A DNA stretch of 64,000 nt from the NCBI GenBank assembly GCA_964651475.1, contig CAZYXV010000004.1, positions 119,984-183,983 of the forward strand, written 5' to 3'. Under the pieces are notes generated by a model that saw only the letters and a program-made list of their open reading frames with translations, was not told the origin of the DNA and searched no databases. The translations under genes and the position numbers were made by a program. This document shows positions 7,876 through 16,591 of this stretch, one piece after another (positions within the stretch are counted from its first letter, which is position 1; every line of letters begins with the position of its first letter). Source of the stretch: JBGSMF01 sp964651475. GTDB taxonomy: Bacteria; Chloroflexota; Anaerolineae; Fen-1058.

Positions 7876-9147
7876 ATGGCAACAGCAGAAACTCAACGGC
7901 GTAGCAAGGTGCAGCAGTGGCGTATGGCCTGGCCCAACCTGGATTATGCCTTGTTGCTGGCGGTGGGCGCCTTGTTCATCATTGGCTTGATCATGGTCTA
8001 CAGCGCCACGTTTGACTGGGCCAACCAAAAGTACCAACAGCCCGCCTATTTTTTGCTTCGGCAGCTTGCCTGGGGAGCGTTGGGGTTGATTGTGATGACG
8101 GTGATGGCGAGCGTGGAGTATAGCACCTGGCGGAAATTCTCGTTGCCGCTGCTGGCGAGCGCGTTGGGACTCTTGGTGCTGGTGATCACCTTTGGCTCGG
8201 AAAAGTTTGGCGCGCAGCGCAGCTTTTTCGGCGGATCGATTCAACCCAGCGAGTTTGCCAAGCTGGCCATGGTGGTCTACATCGCTGACTGGCTGGCTTC
8301 CAAGGGCGACAAGATACGCGATACGAGTTACGGCTTGATCCCGTTTAGTGTGTTGATGGGCATCATCGCCGGCCTGGTGATTCTGCAGCCGGATTTCAGC
8401 ACGGCGATTTTGCTGGTGGTCACGGCCAGCGCCATGTTCTTTCTGGCCGGCGCCGAGATCAAGCAGGTGCTGGTAGGCGGCGCGGCGATGATCGGCACGT
8501 TTGCGCTGCTGATCGTCAACTCGCCTCACGCGCGCGAACGGGTGAGTGATTTTGTCAGGGCGTTGACCGATCCTTCGCAGGCCAGCTATCACGTCGAACA
8601 AGCCATTCTGGCTTTGGGGTCGGGCGGCATTGTGGGACGCGGCCTGGGCACCAGCCGCCAAAAGTTGGGCTATTTGCCCGTGGCGCATACCGATAGTGTG
8701 TTCGCCGTGCTGGGTGAAGAGGTCGGGCTGATTGGGTGCCTGGTGGTGATTGCCTTGTTTGCCTTGCTGGCCTATCGCGGCTTTAAAATCGCTTCCCAGT
8801 CGCCCGACGTGTTTGGGGCATTGCTGGCTTCGGGCGTGACGTGCTGGGTAGTGTTCGAGGCCACGTTGAATATCGCCGTCGTCACTGGCGTCGCGCCCTT
8901 TACGGGCGTATCATTGCCATTTTTGAGCTATGGCGGATCGGCGTTGGTGTCTGTGATGGGCGGCGTTGGGTTGGTGCTGAGTGTATCGCGCGGGGTGAGA
9001 GTGAAATCGCGGGCGGCGGAGCGCGGATCGCGCGCTGCCGGAAAAGATTCCAGATCCCTTGGAGGGCAAAGGCGGCTTGGCACGGTTATGGATCTGCGGC
9101 GGGGGGACGGGCGGCCACGTGTATCCCGCTCTCGCCGTCGCGAATGA
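7876..9147 (+). CDS. ftsW: Peptidoglycan polymerase FtsW (SEDS family)
   Basis: FtsW polymerises lipid II at the septum together with the class B PBP. I place the start at ATG 7876, just after the murD stop and behind AAAGGGG; the frame is open from 7849. The 423-residue protein has about ten membrane spans and SEDS motifs, including GAQRSFFGGSIQPSEFAKL, LQPDFSTAILL and PFTGVSLPFLSYGGSALV. The last 40 residues are basic and low in hydrophobicity and are read from DNA that also encodes the start of murG (about 71 bases of overlap), so the tail may be poorly conserved. Confidence 0.93.
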   Translation: MATAETQRRSKVQQWRMAWPNLDYALLLAVGALFIIGLIMVYSATFDWANQKYQQPAYFLLRQLAWGALGLIVMTVMASVEYSTWRKFSLPLLASALGLLVLVITFGSEKFGAQRSFFGGSIQPSEFAKLAMVVYIADWLASKGDKIRDTSYGLIPFSVLMGIIAGLVILQPDFSTAILLVVTASAMFFLAGAEIKQVLVGGAAMIGTFALLIVNSPHARERVSDFVRALTDPSQASYHVEQAILALGSGGIVGRGLGTSRQKLGYLPVAHTDSVFAVLGEEVGLIGCLVVIALFALLAYRGFKIASQSPDVFGALLASGVTCWVVFEATLNIAVVTGVAPFTGVSLPFLSYGGSALVSVMGGVGLVLSVSRGVRVKSRAAERGSRAAGKDSRSLGGQRRLGTVMDLRRGDGRPRVSRSRRRE

Positions 9148-10174
9148 AATCTCGAAAGACAAGGTTGACCTTTTGTACGTGGGCAGCGAGGGTGGAATGG
9201 AAGAAGGGCTGGTGCGGCAGGCTGGCCTGAACCTTGCGACCATTCCGGCGGGCGGGCTGCACGGGCTTGCACCGTGGACGGCGGCGCGCAATGGATTCAG
9301 GCTGATCAAGGGGCTGTGGGTGGCGCTGAAATTGGAACGCCCCCGGGCGGCCTTTGTCACGGGCGGCTATGTGAGCGTGCCGGCCGCCGTGGCGTGTTGG
9401 CTGCGGCGCGTGCCCATCTTGCTGTATCTACCCGATATTGAACCGGGGCGCGCGGTCAAGTTTATCAGCCGCCTGGCGACCAGGATTGGCGTGACGACGG
9501 ACGCCTCCGGGCAATTCTTGCCGAAGCACAAGCTGCTCGTTACGGGCTATCCCCTCCGCCCGGAATTGATTGAGGCGGCGCGCGGGACACGCGCCGAGGC
9601 GCTGGCGCATTTCCAGCTAGGCTCTGAATACAAAACGATCCTCGTGCTGGGCGGCAGCCGGGGCGCGCGCAGCCTGAACCGCGCGATGGGGGCCATTCTT
9701 CAGCCGGTGCTGGAACGATGGCAATTAATTCACCTCAGCGGCACGTTGGATGCCGACGAGGCGGCGGCGCGGCGCCAGGCCCTGCCCGAAACGCTGAGGG
9801 CGCGCTACCGGCTTTATCCATATTTGCACGGCCCAGAGATGGGGCTTGCACTGCGCGCGGCGGACCTCGCCGTGTCGAGGGCGGGCGCATCCGTCTTGGG
9901 CGAGTTGCCGCTGTTTGGGCTGCCTTCCGTCTTGGCGCCGTACCCGTTCGCGTGGCGCTATCAAAAAGTGAACGCCGATTACCTGGTCCAGCGCGGCGCG
10001 GCGCTGCGCCTGGACGACGGCGATCTGGGCGCGGAATTGCTGCCAACGCTGGAAGGCGTGTTGGGCGACGAGGCGCGACTAGAGGACATGCGGAGCCGGA
10101 TGCGCGCTTTGGCCAGGCCGGATGCGTCTGCCGCGCTGGCGCGCGAGCTGGTGCGGCTGGCAGGAGAAATGTAG
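9077..10174 (+). CDS. murG: UDP-GlcNAc:lipid I transferase MurG
   Basis: MurG converts lipid I to lipid II at the inner membrane face. The frame opens at TTG 9059, but TTG 9077 has GGAGG upstream and puts the glycine-rich loop WICGGGTGGHVYPALA at the very N-terminus, as in the family. The second UDP-binding region shows VLGGSRGARSLNR and RAGASVLGELPLFGLPSVLAP, the GT28 signature. The product is about 365 residues. It overlaps ftsW out of frame and is followed after three bases by the cvpA-like gene. Confidence 0.92.
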   Translation: MARLWICGGGTGGHVYPALAVANEISKDKVDLLYVGSEGGMEEGLVRQAGLNLATIPAGGLHGLAPWTAARNGFRLIKGLWVALKLERPRAAFVTGGYVSVPAAVACWLRRVPILLYLPDIEPGRAVKFISRLATRIGVTTDASGQFLPKHKLLVTGYPLRPELIEAARGTRAEALAHFQLGSEYKTILVLGGSRGARSLNRAMGAILQPVLERWQLIHLSGTLDADEAAARRQALPETLRARYRLYPYLHGPEMGLALRAADLAVSRAGASVLGELPLFGLPSVLAPYPFAWRYQKVNADYLVQRGAALRLDDGDLGAELLPTLEGVLGDEARLEDMRSRMRALARPDASAALARELVRLAGEM

Positions 10175-10177
10175 GCC

Positions 10178-10705
10178 ATGGTTTCTTTAAGCGCTGTGTT
10201 TGCAGTGTTCGTTGCGTTTTTTGCCTTTGTTGGCGCCTTGAGGGGCTGGGCCAAAGAGGTCATTGTGTCGTTCAGCGTCATTCTGGCCCTGGCTATGTTA
10301 GAGATTTTCCAAAGAGTACCCTTTGGGGCCATCTTTGTGTCGCCCGATGATCCGGCCCGGCGCTTTCTGGCGCGCTCGATCTTTGTCGTCGTGATTGTGC
10401 TCTTTGGTTATGCCGGGCCTACGCTGTCTTCTGGTTCGGTGCGTGGCAAGCTGGCGCGCGACAAGCTGCAAGATGTCTTGCTGGGAACGGTCGTCGGCGC
10501 GTTCAACGCCTATATGGTTGTTGGCACAATCCTGTATTTTTTGGACGAGACGGGCTATCCTTTTCCATCGTTGGTCATGCCGCCTGAGGAAGGCACCATG
10601 TATTATTCATTGCTGGAGTTGATGGTCCCTCGCTTCTTAACAGGGACGCTGCTTTACCTGGGGGTGTGCCTGGCGTTTGTCGTAGTCATCATTCTCTTTG
10701 TCTGA
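10178..10705 (+). CDS. CvpA-like small membrane protein
   Basis: The 175-residue protein has an N-terminal hydrophobic span followed by FVGALRGWAKEVIVSFSV, the typical CvpA/colicin V production signature, then further spans near 55-75, 105-122 and 150-172. CvpA homologues influence envelope stability and division-site behaviour, but a precise activity is not established. It lies three bases after murG and six before murC, so it is part of the dcw transcript; cvpA-like genes at this position are not standard in model organisms. Assignment is by motif and topology only. Confidence 0.7.
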   Translation: MVSLSAVFAVFVAFFAFVGALRGWAKEVIVSFSVILALAMLEIFQRVPFGAIFVSPDDPARRFLARSIFVVVIVLFGYAGPTLSSGSVRGKLARDKLQDVLLGTVVGAFNAYMVVGTILYFLDETGYPFPSLVMPPEEGTMYYSLLELMVPRFLTGTLLYLGVCLAFVVVIILFV

Positions 10706-10711
10706 AATGCT

Positions 10712-12127
10712 ATGGTCAAATTTACGGGGCTGAGAGCAGGACAACACATTCATCTCGTCGGCATTGGCGGGGCCGGGCTGTCGGCGATTGCCGGCGTGCT
10801 GCTGGATGAAGGCTACGTGGTGAGCGGGTCGGACCAGCAAGCTTCGGCGGCCACCGAGCAACTGGCCGCGCGCGGCGCGAGCATTGTGATCGGGCACGCG
10901 CCGGCTAACGTCGGCGGCTCGAATCTCGTGGTGGCGTCGTCGGCGATTCAGGCGGACAATGTGGAAATCGCGCAAGCGCGCCAGTTGGGCATCCCGGTCG
11001 TCAAGCGCGCCGAGTTGTTGGGGTGCATGATGGCCGGGCGCGTTGGCGTGGCCGTGGCCGGCGCGCACGGCAAAACCACCACCACTGCGATGATTGCCCA
11101 GTCGTTGTTGGAGACGGGGCAAGACCCAACGTTTATTGTGGGCGGCGTCATTGCCGGTCTGGGACTCAATGCGCGCGCCGGCAAAGGCCCGTTTGTGGTC
11201 GAGGCCGACGAATATGACCGGATGTTCCTGGGGCTGCGTCCGCGCGTGTCGGTTGTGACCAATGTTGATCACGATCACCCGGATTGTTACCCGACCTTTG
11301 ACGCCATGTTTGACGCTTTCAGCCAGTTCGTGGCGCGCCTGCCGGATGATGGGGTGCTGGTGGCGTGTTGGGACAATCCGGCCGCCAGGCAACTGGGCGA
11401 ACTATGGCAAGCGCAGAACAGGCCCACGATTTTGTATGGAATGAGCAAGGGCGCTTCCTGGCAAGCGGTGGATGTGCAATCCAACCTGGCGGGCGGCAGC
11501 GACTTTGTGGTGATCAATCTACTGGATAGCAAGCGGCGGGGCGGCCAAACAGTGGGACTGGTGCGCCTGCGCGTGCCGGGGGCGCACAATGTCGTCAACG
11601 CGCTCGCGGCGCTGGCCGTGTTGGACCGCCTGGGCGTGCCGTTCGACAAGGCGCGCGACAGCCTGCGCGAATTTCTGGGCGTGGGGCGCCGCTTTGAAGT
11701 CAAAGGCGAAGTTGACGGCGTGGTGGTGGTTGACGACTATGCTCATCACCCCAGCGAGATCCGCGCCACGCTGGCGGCGGCGCGTGCGCGCTTTGCCGGC
11801 CGCAAAGTCTGGGCGATATTCCAGCCGCATACCTATAGCCGCCTCAAGGCATTTTTGCCGGCGTTTGCTTCGGCTTTTAACGACGCGGATCACGTGATTG
11901 TGACGGCGGTGTTTGCCGCGCGCGAACGAGATACGTTGGATGTGTCTGGCGCGGACGTGGTCGCCCATGCGAATCACCGCGACGCGCGTTACATCCCCGA
12001 TTTGGGGGATGCGGCGGCTTTTTTGATGGATCACATTTATCCCGGCGACGTTATCATCACGCTCAGCGCGGGAGACGGCAACCTGGTAGGGCAAATGGTG
12101 TTGGACAGGTGGAAGGCAAAGAGTTAA
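10712..12127 (+). CDS. murC: UDP-N-acetylmuramate--L-alanine ligase MurC
   Basis: MurC attaches L-alanine to UDP-MurNAc, the first amino-acid step of the stem peptide. The 471-residue protein shows the N-terminal LVGIGGAGLSAIA nucleotide-sugar site, the ATP loop GAHGKTTTT (117-125), EADEYDRMF, NVDHDHPDCY and the C-terminal DDYAHHPSEIRATL motif typical of MurC. Start ATG 10712 is six bases after the cvpA-like stop. murB begins one base after the murC stop, suggesting coupled translation. Confidence 0.95.
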   Translation: MVKFTGLRAGQHIHLVGIGGAGLSAIAGVLLDEGYVVSGSDQQASAATEQLAARGASIVIGHAPANVGGSNLVVASSAIQADNVEIAQARQLGIPVVKRAELLGCMMAGRVGVAVAGAHGKTTTTAMIAQSLLETGQDPTFIVGGVIAGLGLNARAGKGPFVVEADEYDRMFLGLRPRVSVVTNVDHDHPDCYPTFDAMFDAFSQFVARLPDDGVLVACWDNPAARQLGELWQAQNRPTILYGMSKGASWQAVDVQSNLAGGSDFVVINLLDSKRRGGQTVGLVRLRVPGAHNVVNALAALAVLDRLGVPFDKARDSLREFLGVGRRFEVKGEVDGVVVVDDYAHHPSEIRATLAAARARFAGRKVWAIFQPHTYSRLKAFLPAFASAFNDADHVIVTAVFAARERDTLDVSGADVVAHANHRDARYIPDLGDAAAFLMDHIYPGDVIITLSAGDGNLVGQMVLDRWKAKS

Positions 12128-12128
12128 A

Positions 12129-13040
12129 GTGACGGGGCTGGCGAGAGCATTGGGAGAACGGCTGGTGCGCGACGAGCCGCTGAGCCGCCATACCGCTGCC
12201 CGAATCGGCGGGCTGGCCGAGTTGTACATAATCGCTCTAGCGTCTCAAGAGCTGTGCGAGTTTGTGCGGCTTGCCCGGCAGCACGATACGCCCTGCATTG
12301 TGTTGGGCTGCGGCAGCAACGTGTTGGTGAGCGACGCCGGCGTGCGCGGATTGGTGATTGCCAACAAAACAAAAAACATCAACTATCAAACATCCCATGC
12401 CGGGCACTCTATCCAGGTGCAGGCCGAAAGCGGCGTTGCGCTGCCCACGCTGGCGCGCGAGTGCATCGAGCGAGGTTACGCCAACCTGGAGTGGGCGGCA
12501 GGCGTGCCTGGCACCGTGGGCGGCGCGGTAGTGGGCAACGCGGGGGCGCACGGCGGCGATGTGGCGCGCGATTTGATTACAGCCTCCATCCTGGACGCCA
12601 ACGGCGCGATCCGCGATTGGGCAAACGCCGAGCTGGAATTTGGTTATCGCACGAGCAAATTAAAAATACCCAATACCCAAAAGCCTGTGGTGCTGGCCGC
12701 CACGTTTCAATTGCGGCCAAGCGCGCGCCAGGAATTGGAAACCCTGGCCGCCGGGTTTGCCGAGCGGCGCAAGCGCAGCCAGCCGCCCGGCGCGACGATG
12801 GGATCAGTGTTCAGAAATCCGCCCGGCGATTACGCGGGACGCCTAATCGAAGCCGCCGGCCTGAAGGGCGCGCGCGTGGGCGCGGCTCAAATCAGCCCGC
12901 TGCACGCCAACTTTATCGTCAACCTGGGCGGAGCGACGGCCGCCGACGTCAAGGCGCTCATTGACCTGGCGCGCGAAAAAGTGCAGTCCCAATTTGGGAT
13001 TGAGCTAGAGTTGGAAATAGAGATGATTGGAAAATGGTGA
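12129..13040 (+). CDS. murB: UDP-N-acetylenolpyruvoylglucosamine reductase MurB
   Basis: MurB is the NADPH- and FAD-dependent enzyme that reduces UDP-GlcNAc-enolpyruvate to UDP-MurNAc. The 303-residue protein carries the FAD-binding motif LGCGSNVLVSDAGVRGLV, GVPGTVGGAVVGNAGAHGG, FGYRTSKLK with the catalytic-region Tyr, PPGATMGSVFRNP with the catalytic Ser, and AGLKGARVGAAQISPLHANF. The compact length indicates a type II MurB. GTG 12129 is used. ddl follows after 14 bases. Confidence 0.94.
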   Translation: MTGLARALGERLVRDEPLSRHTAARIGGLAELYIIALASQELCEFVRLARQHDTPCIVLGCGSNVLVSDAGVRGLVIANKTKNINYQTSHAGHSIQVQAESGVALPTLARECIERGYANLEWAAGVPGTVGGAVVGNAGAHGGDVARDLITASILDANGAIRDWANAELEFGYRTSKLKIPNTQKPVVLAATFQLRPSARQELETLAAGFAERRKRSQPPGATMGSVFRNPPGDYAGRLIEAAGLKGARVGAAQISPLHANFIVNLGGATAADVKALIDLAREKVQSQFGIELELEIEMIGKW

Positions 13041-13054
13041 GTTGCAGGTGACGT

Positions 13055-14266
13055 ATGGCTAAACGCAAACTCCGCGTCGGCGTCATCTTTGGCGGCAAAT
13101 CCGGCGAACACGAAATCAGCCTGATCAGCGCCCAATCGGTGATGCGCGCGATAGACAAGACCCGTTACGAGGTGGTGCCGATCGGCATCACCAAGCAGGG
13201 GCGCTGGCTGGTGAACGGAGACCCTCTGGCGGAACTGAGCGGCGGGCAAATGAGCCTGCCCAAGTTGCTGGCCGGCGAAGCGCCAGTGGTGGACGTGCAT
13301 TTGCTGGAACCGCGCGGCGCGCAAGGCGAACAATTGATGCTCGATATGTCAGTGGTTGAAGCAGACGACTCGCCGCCGCGGATCGGTTCTAAACGGGGGG
13401 GATTGATTCTCAGCGCGCGCGAGGCCGGCCTCCCGGATGTGGACGTGGTATTCCCCGTGCTGCACGGCCCGTTTGGTGAAGATGGCGCGCTTCAAGGTCT
13501 GCTGGAAATGGCGGATATTCCTTACGTGGGCGCCGGTGTAATGTCCTCGGCGGTGGGCATGGACAAGGCGATTATGAAAGATGTGCTTGCCGCGCACGGC
13601 TTGCCGATTGCGCCTCACGTGGTTGTCAGGCGGCGTGATTGGGAACGCGACCCGGCCCAGGTGATGGATCGCATTGATCGCGAGATTGGGCTGCCGTGTT
13701 TTGTCAAGCCGGCCAATCTCGGTTCTAGCATTGGCGTGAACAAGGCACGCGATATCACGGATCTCGACGAGGCGCTGGCAGACGCGGCGCAATACGACCG
13801 CAAGCTTTTGGTCGAGGCCGCCGTGCCACAAGCGCGCGAGATCGAGTGCAGCGTGTTGGGCAATGACGATCCAATGACCAGCGTGCCGGGCGAAATCGTG
13901 CCCAGCCGCGAGTTTTACGACTATGCGGCCAAGTATCTCGATAGCGGCGAGCGCGCCTCGCAACTGCTCATCCCCGCGCCTCTTGCGGACGGCGTGGCCG
14001 CGCGAGTGCGCGAGCTGGCCATTCAGGCCTACGTAGCGTTGGATTGCGCGGGAATGGCGCGCGTGGACTTGTTACTTTCGGGCCAGACCGACGAATTGTA
14101 TATTTGCGAAGTAAATACGATCCCGGGCTTTACGCACATCAGCATGTATCCCAAGTTGTGGGAGGCGACGGGTATCTCATACGCGGAGTTGATTGATCGG
14201 CTGGTCACTCTGGCATTAGAGCGCTATGCGGATAAAAAGCGCTCGCGGATCAGTTATATTGACTGA
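13055..14266 (+). CDS. ddl: D-alanine--D-alanine ligase
   Basis: Ddl joins two D-alanines with ATP to give the dipeptide used by MurF. The 403-residue protein has the N-terminal FGGKSGEHEISLISAQSV, the ATP-grasp segments LPCFVKPANLGSSIGV and ICEVNTIPGFTHISMYP. The residue before the Asp in the loop AAQYDRKLLVE is Tyr, as in true D-Ala-D-Ala ligases, not the Phe found in D-lactate-adding resistance enzymes. ATG 13055 follows AGGTG. It lies between murB and ftsQ, the usual order. Confidence 0.95.
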   Translation: MAKRKLRVGVIFGGKSGEHEISLISAQSVMRAIDKTRYEVVPIGITKQGRWLVNGDPLAELSGGQMSLPKLLAGEAPVVDVHLLEPRGAQGEQLMLDMSVVEADDSPPRIGSKRGGLILSAREAGLPDVDVVFPVLHGPFGEDGALQGLLEMADIPYVGAGVMSSAVGMDKAIMKDVLAAHGLPIAPHVVVRRRDWERDPAQVMDRIDREIGLPCFVKPANLGSSIGVNKARDITDLDEALADAAQYDRKLLVEAAVPQAREIECSVLGNDDPMTSVPGEIVPSREFYDYAAKYLDSGERASQLLIPAPLADGVAARVRELAIQAYVALDCAGMARVDLLLSGQTDELYICEVNTIPGFTHISMYPKLWEATGISYAELIDRLVTLALERYADKKRSRISYID

Positions 14267-14300
14267 GGCGTCTGGCATCACACAAAAAGGAAGATGACGT

Positions 14301-15131
14301 TTGCCCATGGCGATTCGATTGAGTAGCGCGGCAGCCAAACCACCGGCCCGGCGCAAGCGCAAGCGATATACCAAGACGGCTGGGCGCAACGCCGTGCCCA
14401 TCCGGCTGGTCCAGGCGGGACCTTACCTGGCCCTGGATATTTTTGCCGCGCCGCGCCTCGTGAGCCTGGCGCTCTTGGCGGCGTGCCTGGCGGCGTTGTT
14501 GTACTTTTCGCTTGACTATACGTTCTACGTGTACGACCCGGTGGTCGAGGGCAATCAGCGCATTGAGGCGGTAGACGTGGTGTCGGCCAGCAATTTGATG
14601 GGATTGCACGTGGCCTGGGCGCACCCTGTTCACACCGCTCAATTGATTACCCGACGTTTGCCGGGAGTGCGCGCCGCGTACGTGGCGTGCGCGCTGCCGG
14701 CGCGCTGCACCATCACCGTCCAAGAGCGCGAGCCGCTTTTTGCCTGGCGGCAGGGCGGTGTGTGGGCCTGGGTAGACGCAGAGGGCGTGTTGTTCAATGC
14801 CAACGGCGTCATCGAGAACAAGCCGGTTGTCGAGATGCCGCCGGGCAATCTGCCGCTGCCCGGCACGCGTGTTGACCAAGACCTGGTAGCCGGGGTGCAG
14901 ACGCTGGCCCAAAGTCTGCCCGACCTGAAAACCTTGAACTATACAACCGAACGCGGACTGGAATTTGCAGACCCTGTTGGCGGCTGGCCGGTTTACCTGG
15001 GGCGCGGGCCTGGGATGGCGGCGCGGGTGGCCGTGTGGAAAGCAGTGTCAGACAACCTGGCGCGCAGGGGACTCAGGCCGACGTTCATAGATGTGCGATA
15101 CGCGCAGGCGCCGTACTATTCGACGCAGTAA
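14301..15131 (+). CDS. ftsQ: Cell division protein FtsQ (POTRA domain)
   Basis: FtsQ is a bitopic divisome scaffold. TTG 14301 lies at ideal distance from AAGGAAG; ATG 14307 is the alternative and changes only two residues. The product has a basic cytoplasmic head (PPARRKRKRYTK), one transmembrane span (about 53-73), then a POTRA-like domain beginning FYVYDPVVEGNQRIEAVDVV and an FtsQ-type domain with ALPARCTITVQEREPLFAW. The first residues are divergent, as usual in this family. Assignment rests on topology plus the position between ddl and ftsA. Confidence 0.88.
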   Translation: MPMAIRLSSAAAKPPARRKRKRYTKTAGRNAVPIRLVQAGPYLALDIFAAPRLVSLALLAACLAALLYFSLDYTFYVYDPVVEGNQRIEAVDVVSASNLMGLHVAWAHPVHTAQLITRRLPGVRAAYVACALPARCTITVQEREPLFAWRQGGVWAWVDAEGVLFNANGVIENKPVVEMPPGNLPLPGTRVDQDLVAGVQTLAQSLPDLKTLNYTTERGLEFADPVGGWPVYLGRGPGMAARVAVWKAVSDNLARRGLRPTFIDVRYAQAPYYSTQ

Positions 15132-15203
15132 ATACCTGCTTGCTACGAGGGGATGGGGCGGTGGGTATCTGGTATTGGCCGATCATTGATAACGAGGTGT
15201 AAT

Positions 15204-16436
15204 GTGGAGCGAACCATTGTTGGGATTGACGTTGGAACGACCAAGGTGTGCACACTCATCGGCGAGGTAGATGAGCAAAACAATCTGAGGATTGTGGGCG
15301 TTGGCACCGTGCCGGCGCAAGGGATGCGTAAAGGTGTGATCGTCAACGTGGCGGAGGCTTCACAGGCGATCGCGGCTTCGGTGGACAAAGCCGAGCGCAT
15401 CAGCGGCTATGACATCGAGCGCGCCAACGTCAGCCTGGCCGGCGCTCACGTGTCTTCTATCAACAGCCGGGGCGTGGTCGCCGTGCAGCGCGGCGAGCGC
15501 GGCATTGGGCAAGACGACATTGACCGTGCGCTGGACGCGGCGCGCATGATTGCCCTGCCGCACGACCGCGAAATCGTTCACCTCATCCCGCGCGACTATT
15601 CTGTGGATGGACAGGAGGGCATTCGAGACCCGCTCGGCATGATCGGGTATCGCCTGGAAGTGGAAGCGCACATTATCACCGGCGCAACGTCGTCCATCCA
15701 CAATCTGACCAAGTGTGTCCAGGATGCGGGGGTGGGGGCAGACGAGTTGGTGCTCGATCCGCTGGCCTCTGGCCTGGCCGTGTTGTCCGATAACGAGCGA
15801 GAGTTGGGCGTGGCTTTGGCCGATATTGGCGGCGGCACGACCGACATCGCTATCTTTATCGAAGGGAGCATCTGGCACACGGCGGTCCTGGCCGTGGGCG
15901 GCAATCACCTGACGAATGACATTGCGGTGTGCCTCAAGATGCCGGTGGCGGGGGCTGAAGAGGCCAAAATCAAGTACGGGCACGCCTGCCCCGATTTGGT
16001 TGACCCGAATGATATGGTGACGGTGCAGACGTTTGGCGATAACTCTGCATCGCGCGTGTCGCGCCGCGAGATGGCGCAAGTGATTGAAGCGCGCGTCGAA
16101 GAAATTTTCGCCCTGACCTTGCAAGAAATCAAGCGCTCCGGCTACGACGGCCTGTTGCCGGCCGGCGTGGTGCTGTGTGGGGGCACTGCGGAACTGCGCG
16201 GGATGCGCGAATTGGGGCGCAAGATATTGGGAATGCCGGTGAGGGTGGGCGCCCCCCACGATTTGCAAGGACTGGTGGATACTATTAATTCGCCGGCCTA
16301 TGCTACCAGCATTGGATTGTTGCAATGGGGCCAACGTCAAGACACGCCGGCGAGCAGACGCTCGCCGCGCGCCAGGCTCGACGGAGGGCAAAAGCTGATG
16401 GGCTGGCTTAAAAATTTGTTGCCCGATCATAGTTGA
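15204..16436 (+). CDS. ftsA: Cell division protein FtsA
   Basis: FtsA is the actin-like ATPase that tethers FtsZ to the membrane. GTG 15204 is preferred over the open-frame start at 15153 because ERTIVGIDVGTTKVC then sits at the N-terminus and GAGG precedes it. The 410-residue protein has actin-fold phosphate loops (IVGIDVGTTK, LADIGGGTTDIAIF), a 1C subdomain, ILCGG-like VVLCGGTAELRG, and a C-terminal amphipathic tail LMGWLKNLLPDHS suited to membrane binding. ftsZ follows after a 155-base gap with its own strong ribosome site. Confidence 0.94.
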   Translation: MERTIVGIDVGTTKVCTLIGEVDEQNNLRIVGVGTVPAQGMRKGVIVNVAEASQAIAASVDKAERISGYDIERANVSLAGAHVSSINSRGVVAVQRGERGIGQDDIDRALDAARMIALPHDREIVHLIPRDYSVDGQEGIRDPLGMIGYRLEVEAHIITGATSSIHNLTKCVQDAGVGADELVLDPLASGLAVLSDNERELGVALADIGGGTTDIAIFIEGSIWHTAVLAVGGNHLTNDIAVCLKMPVAGAEEAKIKYGHACPDLVDPNDMVTVQTFGDNSASRVSRREMAQVIEARVEEIFALTLQEIKRSGYDGLLPAGVVLCGGTAELRGMRELGRKILGMPVRVGAPHDLQGLVDTINSPAYATSIGLLQWGQRQDTPASRRSPRARLDGGQKLMGWLKNLLPDHS

Positions 16437-16591
16437 TACAAGGCTTGTATGCGACATCCCCCATGTTGCTTACCTGAGAGGGAGACGCCTATGACACTTG
16501 AAGATGTTTATTAAAGACGTTTATCGAACGCAAGTGTGGAACTCATTACAAGGTAATCAGAAGCAATCAAAATAAGAGGGAGGTATTGGAT

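Noticed and set aside
13055..14266. Vancomycin-resistance-type D-Ala-D-Lac ligase
   Set aside because: The selectivity loop has Tyr before Asp (AAQYDRK), as in D-Ala-D-Ala ligases, and the gene is in the dcw cluster without vanH or vanX.
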